NCBI GenBank assembly: GCA_003021685.1
Contig: PXRO01000017.1
Coordinates: forward strand, 96,498 to 160,497
Length of the DNA: 64,000 nt
Origin: Halobacteriales archaeon QS_4_62_28
GTDB taxonomy: Archaea; Halobacteriota; Halobacteria; Halobacteriales; Haloarculaceae
Reading direction: 5' to 3'
Shown: piece after piece, positions 42,985-51,740 of the stretch
Layout: the number at the start of each line of letters is the position of its first letter
Position numbering within the stretch: position 1 is the stretch's first letter
The notes under the pieces: generated by a model
The model's input: the letters and a program-made list of their open reading frames with translations, nothing else
What the model was told of the DNA's origin: nothing
Databases searched by the model: none
Translations under genes and position numbers: made by a program

Positions 42985-43986
42985 ATGAAACAGGCACTGT
43001 CGCAGGCCCGCTACGGGATCGCTGCCGTCGTAGCGGTCGTCGCACTGTTCGTGATCGGCGCGCTCGCGGCCCCGAACCTGACCTTCAGGGTCTACTACGC
43101 CGTCTCGTTTATCGTGTTGGCGGCAATCGGCCTGGCGATCATCTTCGGGATCATGGGCGTGATCAACCTCGCCCACGGGGAGTTCATCCTCGTTGGCGCG
43201 TACGCCACGACGCTGTCGGTGACGAAACTCGGAGTGCCGCTGCCGGCCGGGATGCTCGTCGGCGCACTCGTGACCGCGCTGTTCGGACTCGTCGTCGAGC
43301 GTGTCATCATCTCGGGGTACGTGCCCAACTGGATCGGACAGCAGACCGTCGGACGGGACCTCATCAAGCCCTTCTATGATCGGCTGGCCGACTCGATGGT
43401 GGCGACCTTCGGGCTGAGCCTGATCATGGTCCAGGGCGCGCGTATCGTCTTCGGGAACTCGATCAACCAGATCGGCGTTCCCTTCGGCAGCACCGCCGGC
43501 TACCCCGACTACCGGATCGCGCTGGTCGGCATCACTGCGGGCGTGCTCGCGGTGGTTTATCTCCTGTTCACCCGGACGGACTTCGGGACGCGCGTGCGAG
43601 CGACGATGCAGGACGAGCAGACGGCCATGGCCCTCGGCATCAACACCGAGCGCACGTACATGCTCACGTTCGCCATCGGCTCCGGACTCGCGGGCTTTAC
43701 TGGTGCCCTGTTCGCACCGCTGCTCTCGATGCAGCCGACGCTCGGTAGCCAGTTCCTCGTCGAGGCGTTCGTCGCCGTCGTCGTCGGCGGTGCCAGCGTC
43801 GTCGTCGGCACGTCGCTGTCGGGACTGATGCTCGGTCCAATCGACGCACTCTTTTCCGACGAGTTCGGTGAGTTCGCCGGCCGGATCGCCCTGCTGGTCG
43901 CGGCGATGCTCGCACTTCGGTTCCTCCCGGGGGGGATCACCGGCGTCGTCGACAGGCTGCGTGATCGCATGGAGGGGGGATCGTAG
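42985..43986 (+). CDS. urtB: Urea ABC transporter permease UrtB
   Basis: 333 aa, about eight or nine membrane segments, LivH-type permease: GLAIIFGIMGVINLAHGEFI (about residues 48-67), GTRVRATMQDEQTAMALGIN (cytoplasmic EAA-like loop, about 194-213) and VAVVVGGASVVVGTSLSGLM. Start 97 bp after urtA; that gap holds nothing recognisable. It is followed directly by urtC. Confidence 0.93.
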   Translation: MKQALSQARYGIAAVVAVVALFVIGALAAPNLTFRVYYAVSFIVLAAIGLAIIFGIMGVINLAHGEFILVGAYATTLSVTKLGVPLPAGMLVGALVTALFGLVVERVIISGYVPNWIGQQTVGRDLIKPFYDRLADSMVATFGLSLIMVQGARIVFGNSINQIGVPFGSTAGYPDYRIALVGITAGVLAVVYLLFTRTDFGTRVRATMQDEQTAMALGINTERTYMLTFAIGSGLAGFTGALFAPLLSMQPTLGSQFLVEAFVAVVVGGASVVVGTSLSGLMLGPIDALFSDEFGEFAGRIALLVAAMLALRFLPGGITGVVDRLRDRMEGGS

Positions 43987-45126
43987 ATGGTTGCAGCGTC
44001 CACGCCATCGGCGATCACCCGGCTCCGGAACCGGCTGGAAGGGCCGAACACGATCGGCAACTCCCGGCGGTTCTGGACCGCCCTCGCTCTCGTGGTGGTG
44101 GCACTGATCGCGTTCCCCGTCGTCGGTGGCACCGGGTCGCAGTTCTCGCTGTTTCTGGTCCTCGGACTGCTCGGCCTCTCGCTCTCGCTCGTCTGGGGGT
44201 ACGCCGGCGTGCTCAGTTTCGGCCAGGTCGTGTTCTTCGGGATCGGTGCATACACGTTCGGTGTCGTCTCGATCAACGTCCCGACGCCGGCCGGCATCAC
44301 GGGCGCAGTCTTCGCCGGCGTCCTCGCCGGTGCCGTCGTCGCGGCACTGCTCGGCTACTTCATGTTCTATGGCGGCGTCCGGGACGTGTACGTCACCATC
44401 ATCACGCTCGTGTCGACGCTGGTGATGCTGACGTTCATGGCCCAGACGGCCGGCTCCGAGTGGACGATCGGCTCGGCCGCGCTGGGCGGGTTCAACGGGA
44501 TGCCCGCCATCCCGCTGCTCACCCTCGGCATCGAGGGCGTCTTCACGTTCCAGTTCGTGTTCAACGACCTCGAACTGTTCGTGCCCGTCCTCGGTGTCGT
44601 CAATATCGATCCGTTCTACTACCTCTCGCTTGCGGTGTTGCTGGCCGTGTATCTCGGTCTCCGAGTCCTCGTCAACATGGACTTTGGTCGCGTTTTAGTC
44701 GCGATCCGCGAGGACGAGGACCGAACCCGGATGTTCGGCTACGATGTCGAGCGAGCCAAACTCGTCGCGTTCACCATCGGTGGCGGTCTCGCGGGACTCT
44801 CCGGGGTACTCTACGCGGCGCGAAACGTCTACATCGACCCGTCGGTGTTCCAGCTGTACTTCGCGACGCTGCCCGTCGTCTGGGTCAGCGTCGGCGGGCG
44901 CAAGAGCCTGCTCGGTGCAGTGAGCGCCACGGTCGCCGTCGAGTACGTCCGCCTGTCGCTGGGCGGGGAACTCGCACTGGTCGTCGTCGGTGCACTCCTG
45001 CTGGTCTCGATTCTGGTGTTGCCAGGCGGGATCATCCCCTGGATCGACGACAAGCTATCCGACGGTCGTCTCGACGTTTCGGACGTCGAGAGCCCCGAGA
45101 CGCCACCGGAGGCAACCGAACCATGA
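43987..45126 (+). CDS. urtC: Urea ABC transporter permease UrtC
   Basis: 379 aa LivM-type permease: LSLVWGYAGVLSFGQVVFFG (about 70-89), VLVAIREDEDRTRMFGYDVE (about 236-255) and VWVSVGGRKSLLGAVSATVA. The start codon follows the urtB stop directly; the end overlaps urtD by 4 bp. Forms the membrane channel with UrtB. Confidence 0.93.
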   Translation: MVAASTPSAITRLRNRLEGPNTIGNSRRFWTALALVVVALIAFPVVGGTGSQFSLFLVLGLLGLSLSLVWGYAGVLSFGQVVFFGIGAYTFGVVSINVPTPAGITGAVFAGVLAGAVVAALLGYFMFYGGVRDVYVTIITLVSTLVMLTFMAQTAGSEWTIGSAALGGFNGMPAIPLLTLGIEGVFTFQFVFNDLELFVPVLGVVNIDPFYYLSLAVLLAVYLGLRVLVNMDFGRVLVAIREDEDRTRMFGYDVERAKLVAFTIGGGLAGLSGVLYAARNVYIDPSVFQLYFATLPVVWVSVGGRKSLLGAVSATVAVEYVRLSLGGELALVVVGALLLVSILVLPGGIIPWIDDKLSDGRLDVSDVESPETPPEATEP

Positions 45127-45932
45127 GTGAATCGTCCGATCCGGCATCACTGGGACCGAACGTTCGCCAGACCGCCGCCGAGATGGCGACTGGTGATCGA
45201 ACCGAGACGCTCCTTCAGACCGAGGACCTGGTCAAGACGTTCGGTGGCTTCACGGCCACCGACTCGGTCGACTTCGCTATCGAGGAGGGGGAACTCCGAT
45301 GCCTGATCGGGCCCAACGGCGCGGGCAAGTCCACGCTCCTGAAACTGATCACCGGGACGCTCACACCGACTGACGGGGCGGTCTACTACAACGGCCACGA
45401 CATCACGGATCTGGCACCGAACAAACGCGTCGACCGCGGAATCAGCATGAAGTTCCAGGTTCCGTCGGTGTACGGCGACCTCACTGTGCGTGAAAACGCT
45501 CGCCTGCCGATCCAGCAGTTCGCCGACGGTGCCGAGCGGCGACAACTCGTCCGGGAGTCGATCGACGCGGCCGGCCTCAGCGGCTACGAACAGGTCGAAG
45601 CGAGCACGCTTTCACACGGCCAGCAACAGCAACTCGAGATCAGCATGGCCGCCTCGCTCGAACCCGATCTCCTCCTGCTCGACGAACCCGTCGCCGGTCT
45701 GTCGGTCGACGAACGCGCCAAGATCGCCGAGCGCGTCACCCGACTCAACGAGGACGAGGGGATCGCGTTCATCGTCATCGAACACGACACGGACTTCGTC
45801 GGCGAGATCGCAGACAAGGTGACCGTGCTCGACGAGGGCGACGTGTTCCGCGAGGGGTCTATCGAGGAGATCGAATCCGATCCAGCGGTCAAGCGGATCT
45901 ACCTCGGCGAGGACGATGGAGGGGACGAATGA
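45123..45932 (+). CDS. urtD: Urea ABC transporter ATPase UrtD
   Basis: 269 aa from ATG 45123. Walker A GPNGAGKSTLLKLI (about 65), MKFQVPSVYGDLTVRENARL (the UrtD/LivG Q-loop, phrased as in urea transporters), signature LSHGQQQQLEISMAASLEPD with Walker B LLLLDEPVAGLSVDE. The ABC signature begins LSHGQ instead of LSGGQ, as is usual in UrtD. Overlaps urtE by 4 bp. Confidence 0.93.
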   Translation: MSESSDPASLGPNVRQTAAEMATGDRTETLLQTEDLVKTFGGFTATDSVDFAIEEGELRCLIGPNGAGKSTLLKLITGTLTPTDGAVYYNGHDITDLAPNKRVDRGISMKFQVPSVYGDLTVRENARLPIQQFADGAERRQLVRESIDAAGLSGYEQVEASTLSHGQQQQLEISMAASLEPDLLLLDEPVAGLSVDERAKIAERVTRLNEDEGIAFIVIEHDTDFVGEIADKVTVLDEGDVFREGSIEEIESDPAVKRIYLGEDDGGDE

Positions 45933-46630
45933 CGGTCCTCGAGTTCGACGACGTGACCGTCGGTTACGACACCCCGGTCCTCCGGGAGATCGACCTCGCC
46001 GTCGACGAGGGCGAGATCGTCGGGGTCGTTGGCAAGAACGGCGTCGGCAAGACGACGCTGATGAAGACCGCCATCGGCCTCCTCGAACCGATGTCGGGGC
46101 GGATCACCTACGACGGCCGTGACATCACCACCGAGACGGCCAACGACAGAGCCAATAGCGGGATCGGCTACATCCCGCAAGGCCGGGACATCTTTCCTGA
46201 CCTGACCGTCGAGGAGAACCTCGCGATGGGCGAACATGTCAACACCGCAGGCGAGGTGACGCGCTACGAGGCGGTGTACGACCTCTTTCCCGTGCTCGAA
46301 GAACGTGCCGGGCAGGACGGCGGCACGCTCTCCGGTGGCCAGCAGCAAATGCTCGCCATCGGCCGCGCGCTCGTCGGCGACCCCGATCTGCTCTTGCTGG
46401 ACGAACCCAGCGAGGGCGTCCAGCCATCGATTGTCGACCAGATCAGTCAAGATATGCGCCGGATCAACGACGAACTCGGTACGACGATCCTCTTCGTCGA
46501 GCAGAACCTCGGTGTCATCCGTGATATGGCCGACCGCTGCTACGCCATGGAACGGGGCGAGATCGTCGACGAACTCGGTGCGGCCGACCTCGACGACGAG
46601 GACGCCATCGCCAGCTACCTGGCAGTTTAG
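45929..46630 (+). CDS. urtE: Urea ABC transporter ATPase UrtE
   Basis: 233 aa. Walker A GKNGVGKTTLMKTAIGLL (about 35), GIGYIPQGRDIFPDLTVEEN (Q-loop, wording typical of UrtE), signature LSGGQQQMLAIGRALVGDPD and LLLLDEPSEGVQPSIVDQIS. It pairs with UrtD to drive uptake. Last gene of the urt operon. Confidence 0.93.
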   Translation: MTVLEFDDVTVGYDTPVLREIDLAVDEGEIVGVVGKNGVGKTTLMKTAIGLLEPMSGRITYDGRDITTETANDRANSGIGYIPQGRDIFPDLTVEENLAMGEHVNTAGEVTRYEAVYDLFPVLEERAGQDGGTLSGGQQQMLAIGRALVGDPDLLLLDEPSEGVQPSIVDQISQDMRRINDELGTTILFVEQNLGVIRDMADRCYAMERGEIVDELGAADLDDEDAIASYLAV

Positions 46631-46692
46631 GTGCCGGCGGTTTCTGTGCCGAGAGACACCAGTAAATACGATGATACTGTACGTCCGAAGGC

Positions 46693-47142
46693 GTGCAACT
46701 GCCTCGCTTCGTCCGGCGACTCGTCATCCCGGCGCAGGTCCGTCGGAGTCTCGACCGGCAGGTACAGCGCGAGCACCCCACGGAGGCCGGTGGATATCTG
46801 GACTGCCGGCGTGCGGGTAATCGACTCGTCGCGACCGGGCACGTCCCGGTCGACAACGACGCCGCCGACCCGACGCGGCGCTTCGAGACGACGGTCGACG
46901 AGCGAGCGCCCGCGTTCCCCCGTGTCTTCTATCACTCCCACACGTCGGCGGCCTCGCCCGCGGGGATGACGAACGTCGACCGCAAGCGGATTCCAGAACA
47001 GCACTCGCTGGTGCTGTTTGCTCCCGACAGCGAGGTGTACAGCTATCGGTGCTTCAAGCGCGGCCTCGCCCGCTGGCACGAACTGCCGGTCTGTGGTCAG
47101 CGGTTGGATGCGACGACGTATCCGCTTCCACGGCTTCGCTGA
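46693..47142 (+). CDS. JAMM/MPN-type metalloprotease-like protein
   Basis: 149 aa from GTG 46693. The JAMM zinc pattern can be read: Glu in TEAGGYLDC (about residue 31), His-Ser-His in FYHSHTSAASPAG (about 80-82) and Asp in MTNVD (about 95). In haloarchaea, JAMM enzymes such as HvJAMM1 remove SAMP modifiers from proteins or release MoaE from SAMP1. The Pro after the HxH motif and the spacing differ from the classic HSHPxxxPxxS, so it could be a divergent member. It follows urtE by 60 bp and may share its transcript. A role in urea use is not shown. Confidence 0.65.
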   Translation: MQLPRFVRRLVIPAQVRRSLDRQVQREHPTEAGGYLDCRRAGNRLVATGHVPVDNDAADPTRRFETTVDERAPAFPRVFYHSHTSAASPAGMTNVDRKRIPEQHSLVLFAPDSEVYSYRCFKRGLARWHELPVCGQRLDATTYPLPRLR

Positions 47143-47170
47143 GATTCCTTATACAGCCTTATTCAGACCC

Positions 47171-47213
47171 GTACGTGCTCGTACATACTGGTACGACATC
47201 CATCGGTTTGTAC
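47171..47213. promoter_or_regulatory. Phased GTAC boxes upstream of the sodium:solute symporter gene
   Basis: GTAC occurs at 47171, 47181 and 47191, exactly 10 bp apart, and again at 47210 in TTTGTACGA. One helical turn per box is what a multimeric regulator on one DNA face would use. A similar TTTGTACAG occurs at 49015-49023 before the PhoU-type gene and at 34291-34299 before the MFS gene. Confidence 0.4.
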
Positions 47214-47416
47214 GAGACGTAGTGCCTTGAGGAAGTGAGGCATACGATTAACAATCTTACGGTAAAACTTTTTGATAGTGATCTATTCTCAACTTCTGTC
47301 AAAGTTATGCGTACGCTCAACCATCAGTCACGGTCAGAACTGGACGTTCGTTCCCTATCGATTCGAAATATCGACGTGTCTCGACCGACACGCTGCCGTC
47401 CGGGGGTGAGCCGCTG

Positions 47417-48970
47417 ATGGCGGGACTCATCTTCTGGGGACTGATCGTTTTCCTGTTGGTGATGATCGGTGTTGGCCTGTTCGTCTCGAAGAAGATCAAC
47501 GGCGACAGCGTCAACTACATCGTCGCCGGTCGCGGGCTGATTCTCCCGCTGGCGGCCGCGACGCTGATGGCCCAGTCACTCGATGCCAACGCGACGCTTG
47601 GCAACACCGACCTTACGGCCCAGTTCGGATTCTGGGCGGGCGCGGCACTGCCGATTGGCCTCGCGACCTGCCTGTTTCTCACGGGCCTGTTCTTCGCGAA
47701 GCCGATGAACCGGATGAATCTGATGACGTTGCCGGACTTTTATCGGCGGAAGTACGGGCGTGTGACAGAAGTCATCGCGGCGCTGATCATGGTGTTGAGC
47801 TTCTCGCTGTTGCTCGGTGGGAACCTCGTCGCCGGTGGCTTCCTCTTCGAGGTCTTCCTCGGGACGACGTTCACCCAGGGCGTCGTGCTCATCTCGGCGA
47901 TCATCTTCGTCTACACGCTGACCGGTGGCCTGTTCGCAGTCGCCTACACGGACGTGATCCAGGCCGTCGTCGCCCTGACGGGATCGGTCGCACTCATCGT
48001 CTACGTCGCACTGAACTACGGGATCACGATTCCGGCCGGCATGGGGCCAGCGAATCTCGGCCAGCTCACGGATCCGGCCCAGGGTGCCTACATCAACCTC
48101 GCGACCATCGCCGCACTCGGGCTCGGTGACATCGTTGCTATCGACTTCATGGAACGTGTCTTCGCTGCCGATAGCCCCGAGACCGCACGGAAGGCCTGCT
48201 TCACTGGCTCTGCCGGCACCGTGATCATCGGCGTACCGTTCTCCATCGTTGCACTGTCCTCGGGATCGATCCTCTCCTCGATTGGCGTCGAGGCGGGCGA
48301 GCAGGCCGTGTTGTACGTCCTCTTACAGGAGGCGGTGCCGCCGTGGCTCGCGGTACTCGTACTGGCCGGTATCGTCGCCGCCTCCCTGTCGACCGGCGAC
48401 GGTGCCATCCTCGGCACCTCGGCGGCACTGGCCCGGAACGTGCTGGGCGTCCGTGACGAGGGATCGCACGGCGAGACAGTTCTGGCCGACGGCTCCGGCA
48501 TCCTCAATGAGGGGTCGGACAAACTACTGGCGACCACGCGCGTGATGATGGTCCCGATCACCATCCTCGGTGCCTTCTTCGCGATCCGGGTGAGTGCCAC
48601 CGGAATGTTGCTGGTGCTCGCTTTCGACGTGGCCTTCGCCGGCCTGCTCGTTCCGCTGGTGTTTGGCATCTACAAGCCCGACATCGCCACGACGCCGGCC
48701 GCGCTCGCGGGGATGCTCACCGGGTCGTTCACCCGTCTCGGCTTCTTCGTGCTGGTGCCGACGACCTACGGGATCCCGAACAATCTCCTGTTTGTCCAGA
48801 ACGACATCTTCACGGCCTCCTTCGACGGATTGCCGACGTTCATCGCGCCCATTGTCGGGCTTGCCGTCTTCCTCGGCGTCGCTTACGCCACCAAGGACTC
48901 CTATGGCACCCGGACGCTGGACCGCGACGGCCGTCGGACGGTCGTCGCCGCTGGCGAAGACGAGGACTAA
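47417..48970 (+). CDS. Sodium:solute symporter family transporter
   Basis: 517 aa, about 13 membrane segments. SSS-family features: NYIVAGRGLILPLAAATLMA (residues 34-53), the LGNTDLTAQFGFWAG unwound helix region and ALGLGDIVAIDFMERVFAAD after helix 6, and VLAGIVAASLSTGDGAILGT (sodium-site Ser/Thr of helix 8). The substrate is not readable. Its position between urt and a ureohydrolase suggests urea, polyamine or guanidino-compound uptake. A short frame (47235-47417) ends on its start codon but does not look coding. Confidence 0.88.
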   Translation: MAGLIFWGLIVFLLVMIGVGLFVSKKINGDSVNYIVAGRGLILPLAAATLMAQSLDANATLGNTDLTAQFGFWAGAALPIGLATCLFLTGLFFAKPMNRMNLMTLPDFYRRKYGRVTEVIAALIMVLSFSLLLGGNLVAGGFLFEVFLGTTFTQGVVLISAIIFVYTLTGGLFAVAYTDVIQAVVALTGSVALIVYVALNYGITIPAGMGPANLGQLTDPAQGAYINLATIAALGLGDIVAIDFMERVFAADSPETARKACFTGSAGTVIIGVPFSIVALSSGSILSSIGVEAGEQAVLYVLLQEAVPPWLAVLVLAGIVAASLSTGDGAILGTSAALARNVLGVRDEGSHGETVLADGSGILNEGSDKLLATTRVMMVPITILGAFFAIRVSATGMLLVLAFDVAFAGLLVPLVFGIYKPDIATTPAALAGMLTGSFTRLGFFVLVPTTYGIPNNLLFVQNDIFTASFDGLPTFIAPIVGLAVFLGVAYATKDSYGTRTLDRDGRRTVVAAGEDED

Positions 48971-49184
48971 CTGGAATTTCTCTTCCCCACAGTTCTAAGA
49001 ACCGATACAAGATGTTTGTACAGACTCGTATCACGTTATAGAATATTTGTAGTGACCGAAGGTCCTTTACATCTATTCCAGTAATTACTGACCAGCCAAC
49101 GATGAGATGCAACAGTTCGTCCGGGGGTGCGTACGGCCCGTCACCCGCGGCCGTCCACGCCCCGTGAGTACTGACGACCTCCGG

Positions 49185-50210
49185 ATGAAACGGAAAATCC
49201 AGCAACTCGGTTCCTCGACCCTGGCGGTGACGTTACCGGCCGACTGGGCCCGGAACCAGAGCGTCGAGAAGGGTGACGAACTCGTCGTCCAGCGCGACGA
49301 GAACGGTGGTTCGTTGCTGATCGTGCCCGACTCACCCAAATCCGAGGACAGCACCGCGACCATCGACGCTGGCTCGCTGGACGTGGACTCGCTTCGCCGG
49401 GCCGTTCTCGCACAGTACGTGCTGGGTCGACAACTGATCGAAGTCGAAAGCGACGGTCCCTTCGACCCTGCCGTCTTCGATGCCATCACTGCTGTCGAGC
49501 GACAGTTGATGGGGCTTGGCATCGTCGAAGAGGGCATCGACACGCTCGCGATCCGGTGTTCTGTGGCCCCGGGCGACTTCGAGTTGCCGACGCTCATGGA
49601 GCGACTCTGGCGCACCGAAGCGACGATGCGCTCTGAAACTGTCGCCGGGCTACTCGACGGCGATACCGAGGCCACCGAGCGTGCCGTCGAGCGCCAGCGA
49701 CAGGTCGAGAAACTGTTCTACCTGTTCTTGCGCCTGGTGTTTACGACCTACCGGAACCCCCATCTGAACCAGTCGGTCGGACTGGAGACGGGCTTTCCCC
49801 TCATTGGCTACCGGTCAGTCGCCCAGGATGTCGTCCTGATGGCCGATGCCACCAGGCGCGTCGCGCAACTGGTCCTCGACGCCGACGGGCCGACGCTCGA
49901 TGACGCGACGGCAGAGCAGTTCAGGGTGGTGACGGCGACACTCGACGAAATCGCCACCGCGGCCCGACTGGCCGTCACCGAGCACACGACCGAGGCGACC
50001 AGAACCGGCCGCGACGCCCTCGATACGTTCCAGTCGGCCGCTGGTGCTGCACAGGCCCACCTCGAAGCCGAACGCCCCGAGCCACTGCTCGAACTGCAAC
50101 GAGCACTCACCGCGTTCCAGCAGAGCGCCAGACACGCCGAGGACAGCCTCGCCGTCGCGACGCACTTTGCGTTCCGCTCGGGACCGGCCGTCGAAACCGA
50201 CGAGTCCTGA
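49185..50210 (+). CDS. PhoU-domain regulator with N-terminal AbrB/SpoVT DNA-binding domain
   Basis: About 341 aa from ATG 49185 (MKRKIQQLGSSTLAVTLPAD); GTG 49164 is an alternative. The first 45 residues form a swapped-hairpin AbrB-type domain (SSTLAVTLPADWARNQSVEK, GDELVVQRDENGGSLLIVPD), followed by two PhoU-like three-helix bundles (about 80-190 and 210-330). Archaeal proteins of this type are called phosphate uptake regulators, but no phosphate transporter is near. Its place between the symporter and the ureohydrolase makes local regulation possible. Confidence 0.82.
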   Translation: MKRKIQQLGSSTLAVTLPADWARNQSVEKGDELVVQRDENGGSLLIVPDSPKSEDSTATIDAGSLDVDSLRRAVLAQYVLGRQLIEVESDGPFDPAVFDAITAVERQLMGLGIVEEGIDTLAIRCSVAPGDFELPTLMERLWRTEATMRSETVAGLLDGDTEATERAVERQRQVEKLFYLFLRLVFTTYRNPHLNQSVGLETGFPLIGYRSVAQDVVLMADATRRVAQLVLDADGPTLDDATAEQFRVVTATLDEIATAARLAVTEHTTEATRTGRDALDTFQSAAGAAQAHLEAERPEPLLELQRALTAFQQSARHAEDSLAVATHFAFRSGPAVETDES

Positions 50211-50382
50211 CGCTCGCACCGCCCTTTTCCCATCGACTACAGCCGGCGACGCCACTGGTCGGGGCGTCTCACGGCCCGCTCGGATATTAGGTCTGTAAGG
50301 ATCCCTCCAGAGTACATGCCTACACTGTTTCGTGAGAGGAAACCCTACACATCCTAAGCAAGCCTTTTCAAATCTAATCACA

Positions 50383-50413
50383 CACATCGAATTGCGCTAA
50401 ATAATCCGATGTG
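50383..50413. promoter_or_regulatory. Inverted repeat in the ureohydrolase promoter
   Basis: CACATCG (50383-50389) and CGATGTG (50407-50413) flank an AT-rich core GCTAAATAATC that could be the TATA box. An operator overlapping the promoter is the simple reading. The rest of 50211-50461 shows no gene. Confidence 0.4.
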
Positions 50414-50461
50414 CGTTTCGAGACGGTCGGAAACAGACTGTAATCAAAAACAATACGATAT

Positions 50462-51571
50462 ATGACAGACGAACAATCCGGACACGATATCTACGGCGAC
50501 AAGTACGAGGAAGCGAACGAACCGATCTTCAGCGGGATCCCCTCCTTCCTGAAACTCCCGCAGGTCGACCGCGACGAACTCGACGAGGCGGATGTCGACG
50601 TTGCAATCCTCGGCGCCCCCCTAGACACAGCGACGACCATCCGTCCGGGGACGCGCTACGGTCCCCGCGCCGTCCGGGCCGCCTCGACGGTCCCGTCCCC
50701 GCCCTACCAGCATTTCAACATCGAGACGGGCGTCGACCCGTTCGACAACTACAAAGTCGTCGACACCGGCGACGCGGCAGTCTCGCCCGGCGACACGCGA
50801 CAGAGCCAGCGCAACATCGAGGACGCCGTCGCCGAGATCAGCGAGCAGGCGACGCCCATCATTATCGGCGGCGACCACTCGATCAGCCATCCCGACATCA
50901 CGGGCTGGGCAGAGGCCAACGGCTACGACGACATCGGTCTGATCCACTTCGACTGTCACGCCGACACGGGCGAGGACGGCCTGACCGGGTTCCAGTACGA
51001 CCACGGCGCGTGGGTCAAACGAGTGTACGACGAGAACATCATGGCCGGCGAGAACTACACGCTGATCGGCCCGCGTGGCTTCTGGCCCGGCCCCGACACC
51101 TACGAGGACATGCGCGATGCCGGCATGAAGTGGTACACCGCCATGGAAGTCGGCAACATGGATCTGGACGACATCGTCGCCGACGCGGTCGAGCGCGCGA
51201 CCGACGGCACCGACGCCGTCTGGGTCTCCTTCGACGTGGACGTGATGGAACCCGCGTACTGTCCGGGTACCGGTGAGCCAGAGCCTGGCGGACTCATCCC
51301 GCGCGAGGCCATCTACATGGTTCGCGAGGTTGTCAAGGCGCTCGACCCCGACGACTTCGGCTTCGACGTGGTCGAAGTCGCGCCACAGTACGACGCCAGC
51401 GATACCAACTCCTACAACGGCGGCATCACCAGCGGCTTCGCCAACCGCCTCATCATCGAAGTCATGGGGAGCATGGCGCTCGCAGACCAGGGCCTCGAAT
51501 CGGGCGATCCGATCAAGCCAAAGGAACCGCTCGGTCCCAGCGACACAGCCGAGACGCCCGCTGACGACTGA
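50462..51571 (+). CDS. Ureohydrolase (agmatinase/guanidino-hydrolase family)
   Basis: 369 aa. Binuclear metal motifs of the arginase superfamily: IIGGDHSIS (about 136-144), HFDCHADTGE (about 162-171) and SFDVDVMEPAYCPGTGEPEP with GGL (about 258-280). The second motif has Cys where Ala is usual (H-F-D-A-H). Family members cleave agmatine, guanidinobutyrate, guanidinopropionate, arginine or guanidine to urea and an amine or ammonia; some guanidine hydrolases use nickel. The roughly 50-residue N-terminal extension, with FSGIPSFLKLPQ, is longer than in arginase. Nearby urease would consume the urea. Confidence 0.88.
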   Translation: MTDEQSGHDIYGDKYEEANEPIFSGIPSFLKLPQVDRDELDEADVDVAILGAPLDTATTIRPGTRYGPRAVRAASTVPSPPYQHFNIETGVDPFDNYKVVDTGDAAVSPGDTRQSQRNIEDAVAEISEQATPIIIGGDHSISHPDITGWAEANGYDDIGLIHFDCHADTGEDGLTGFQYDHGAWVKRVYDENIMAGENYTLIGPRGFWPGPDTYEDMRDAGMKWYTAMEVGNMDLDDIVADAVERATDGTDAVWVSFDVDVMEPAYCPGTGEPEPGGLIPREAIYMVREVVKALDPDDFGFDVVEVAPQYDASDTNSYNGGITSGFANRLIIEVMGSMALADQGLESGDPIKPKEPLGPSDTAETPADD

Positions 51572-51586
51572 TTTCGTCGCAGTTCG

Positions 51587-51600
51587 TTTCGTGACTTTTT
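51587..51600 (+). terminator. T-run after the ureohydrolase gene
   Basis: GTTTCGTGACTTTT (continuing T-A-T into repeat B2) lies 16 bp after the stop codon at 51571. Archaeal transcription often ends at such T-tracts, and the following palindrome B2 would add a hairpin. Confidence 0.4.
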
Positions 51601-51682
51601 ATACCGGTGGACGTAAGCAATGATACGTTCAGCCCGGGGCCGTGACGGCTGAGAAGTATCAAACGTTCCGTCCACCGGTATA
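51600..51682. repeat. Palindromic repeat family B, copy B2
   Basis: 83-bp palindrome from TATACCGGTGGACG to CGTCCACCGGTATA with inner stem TGATAC/GTATCA and TTCAGCC/GGCTGA. The outer 12-14 bp are perfect inverted repeats. It lies between two rightward genes. Full relative at 26230-26313. Confidence 0.88.
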
Positions 51683-51740
51683 CCGGCGACCGTGATCAAT
51701 GGCAACAAGTTACTTATTATATTATCTTTAATGATGTGCC

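Noticed and set aside
47235..47417. 60-aa frame ending on the symporter start codon
   Set aside because: Starts in the AT-rich promoter region, has no motif or hydrophobic segment and resembles leader sequence; the overlap is probably chance.
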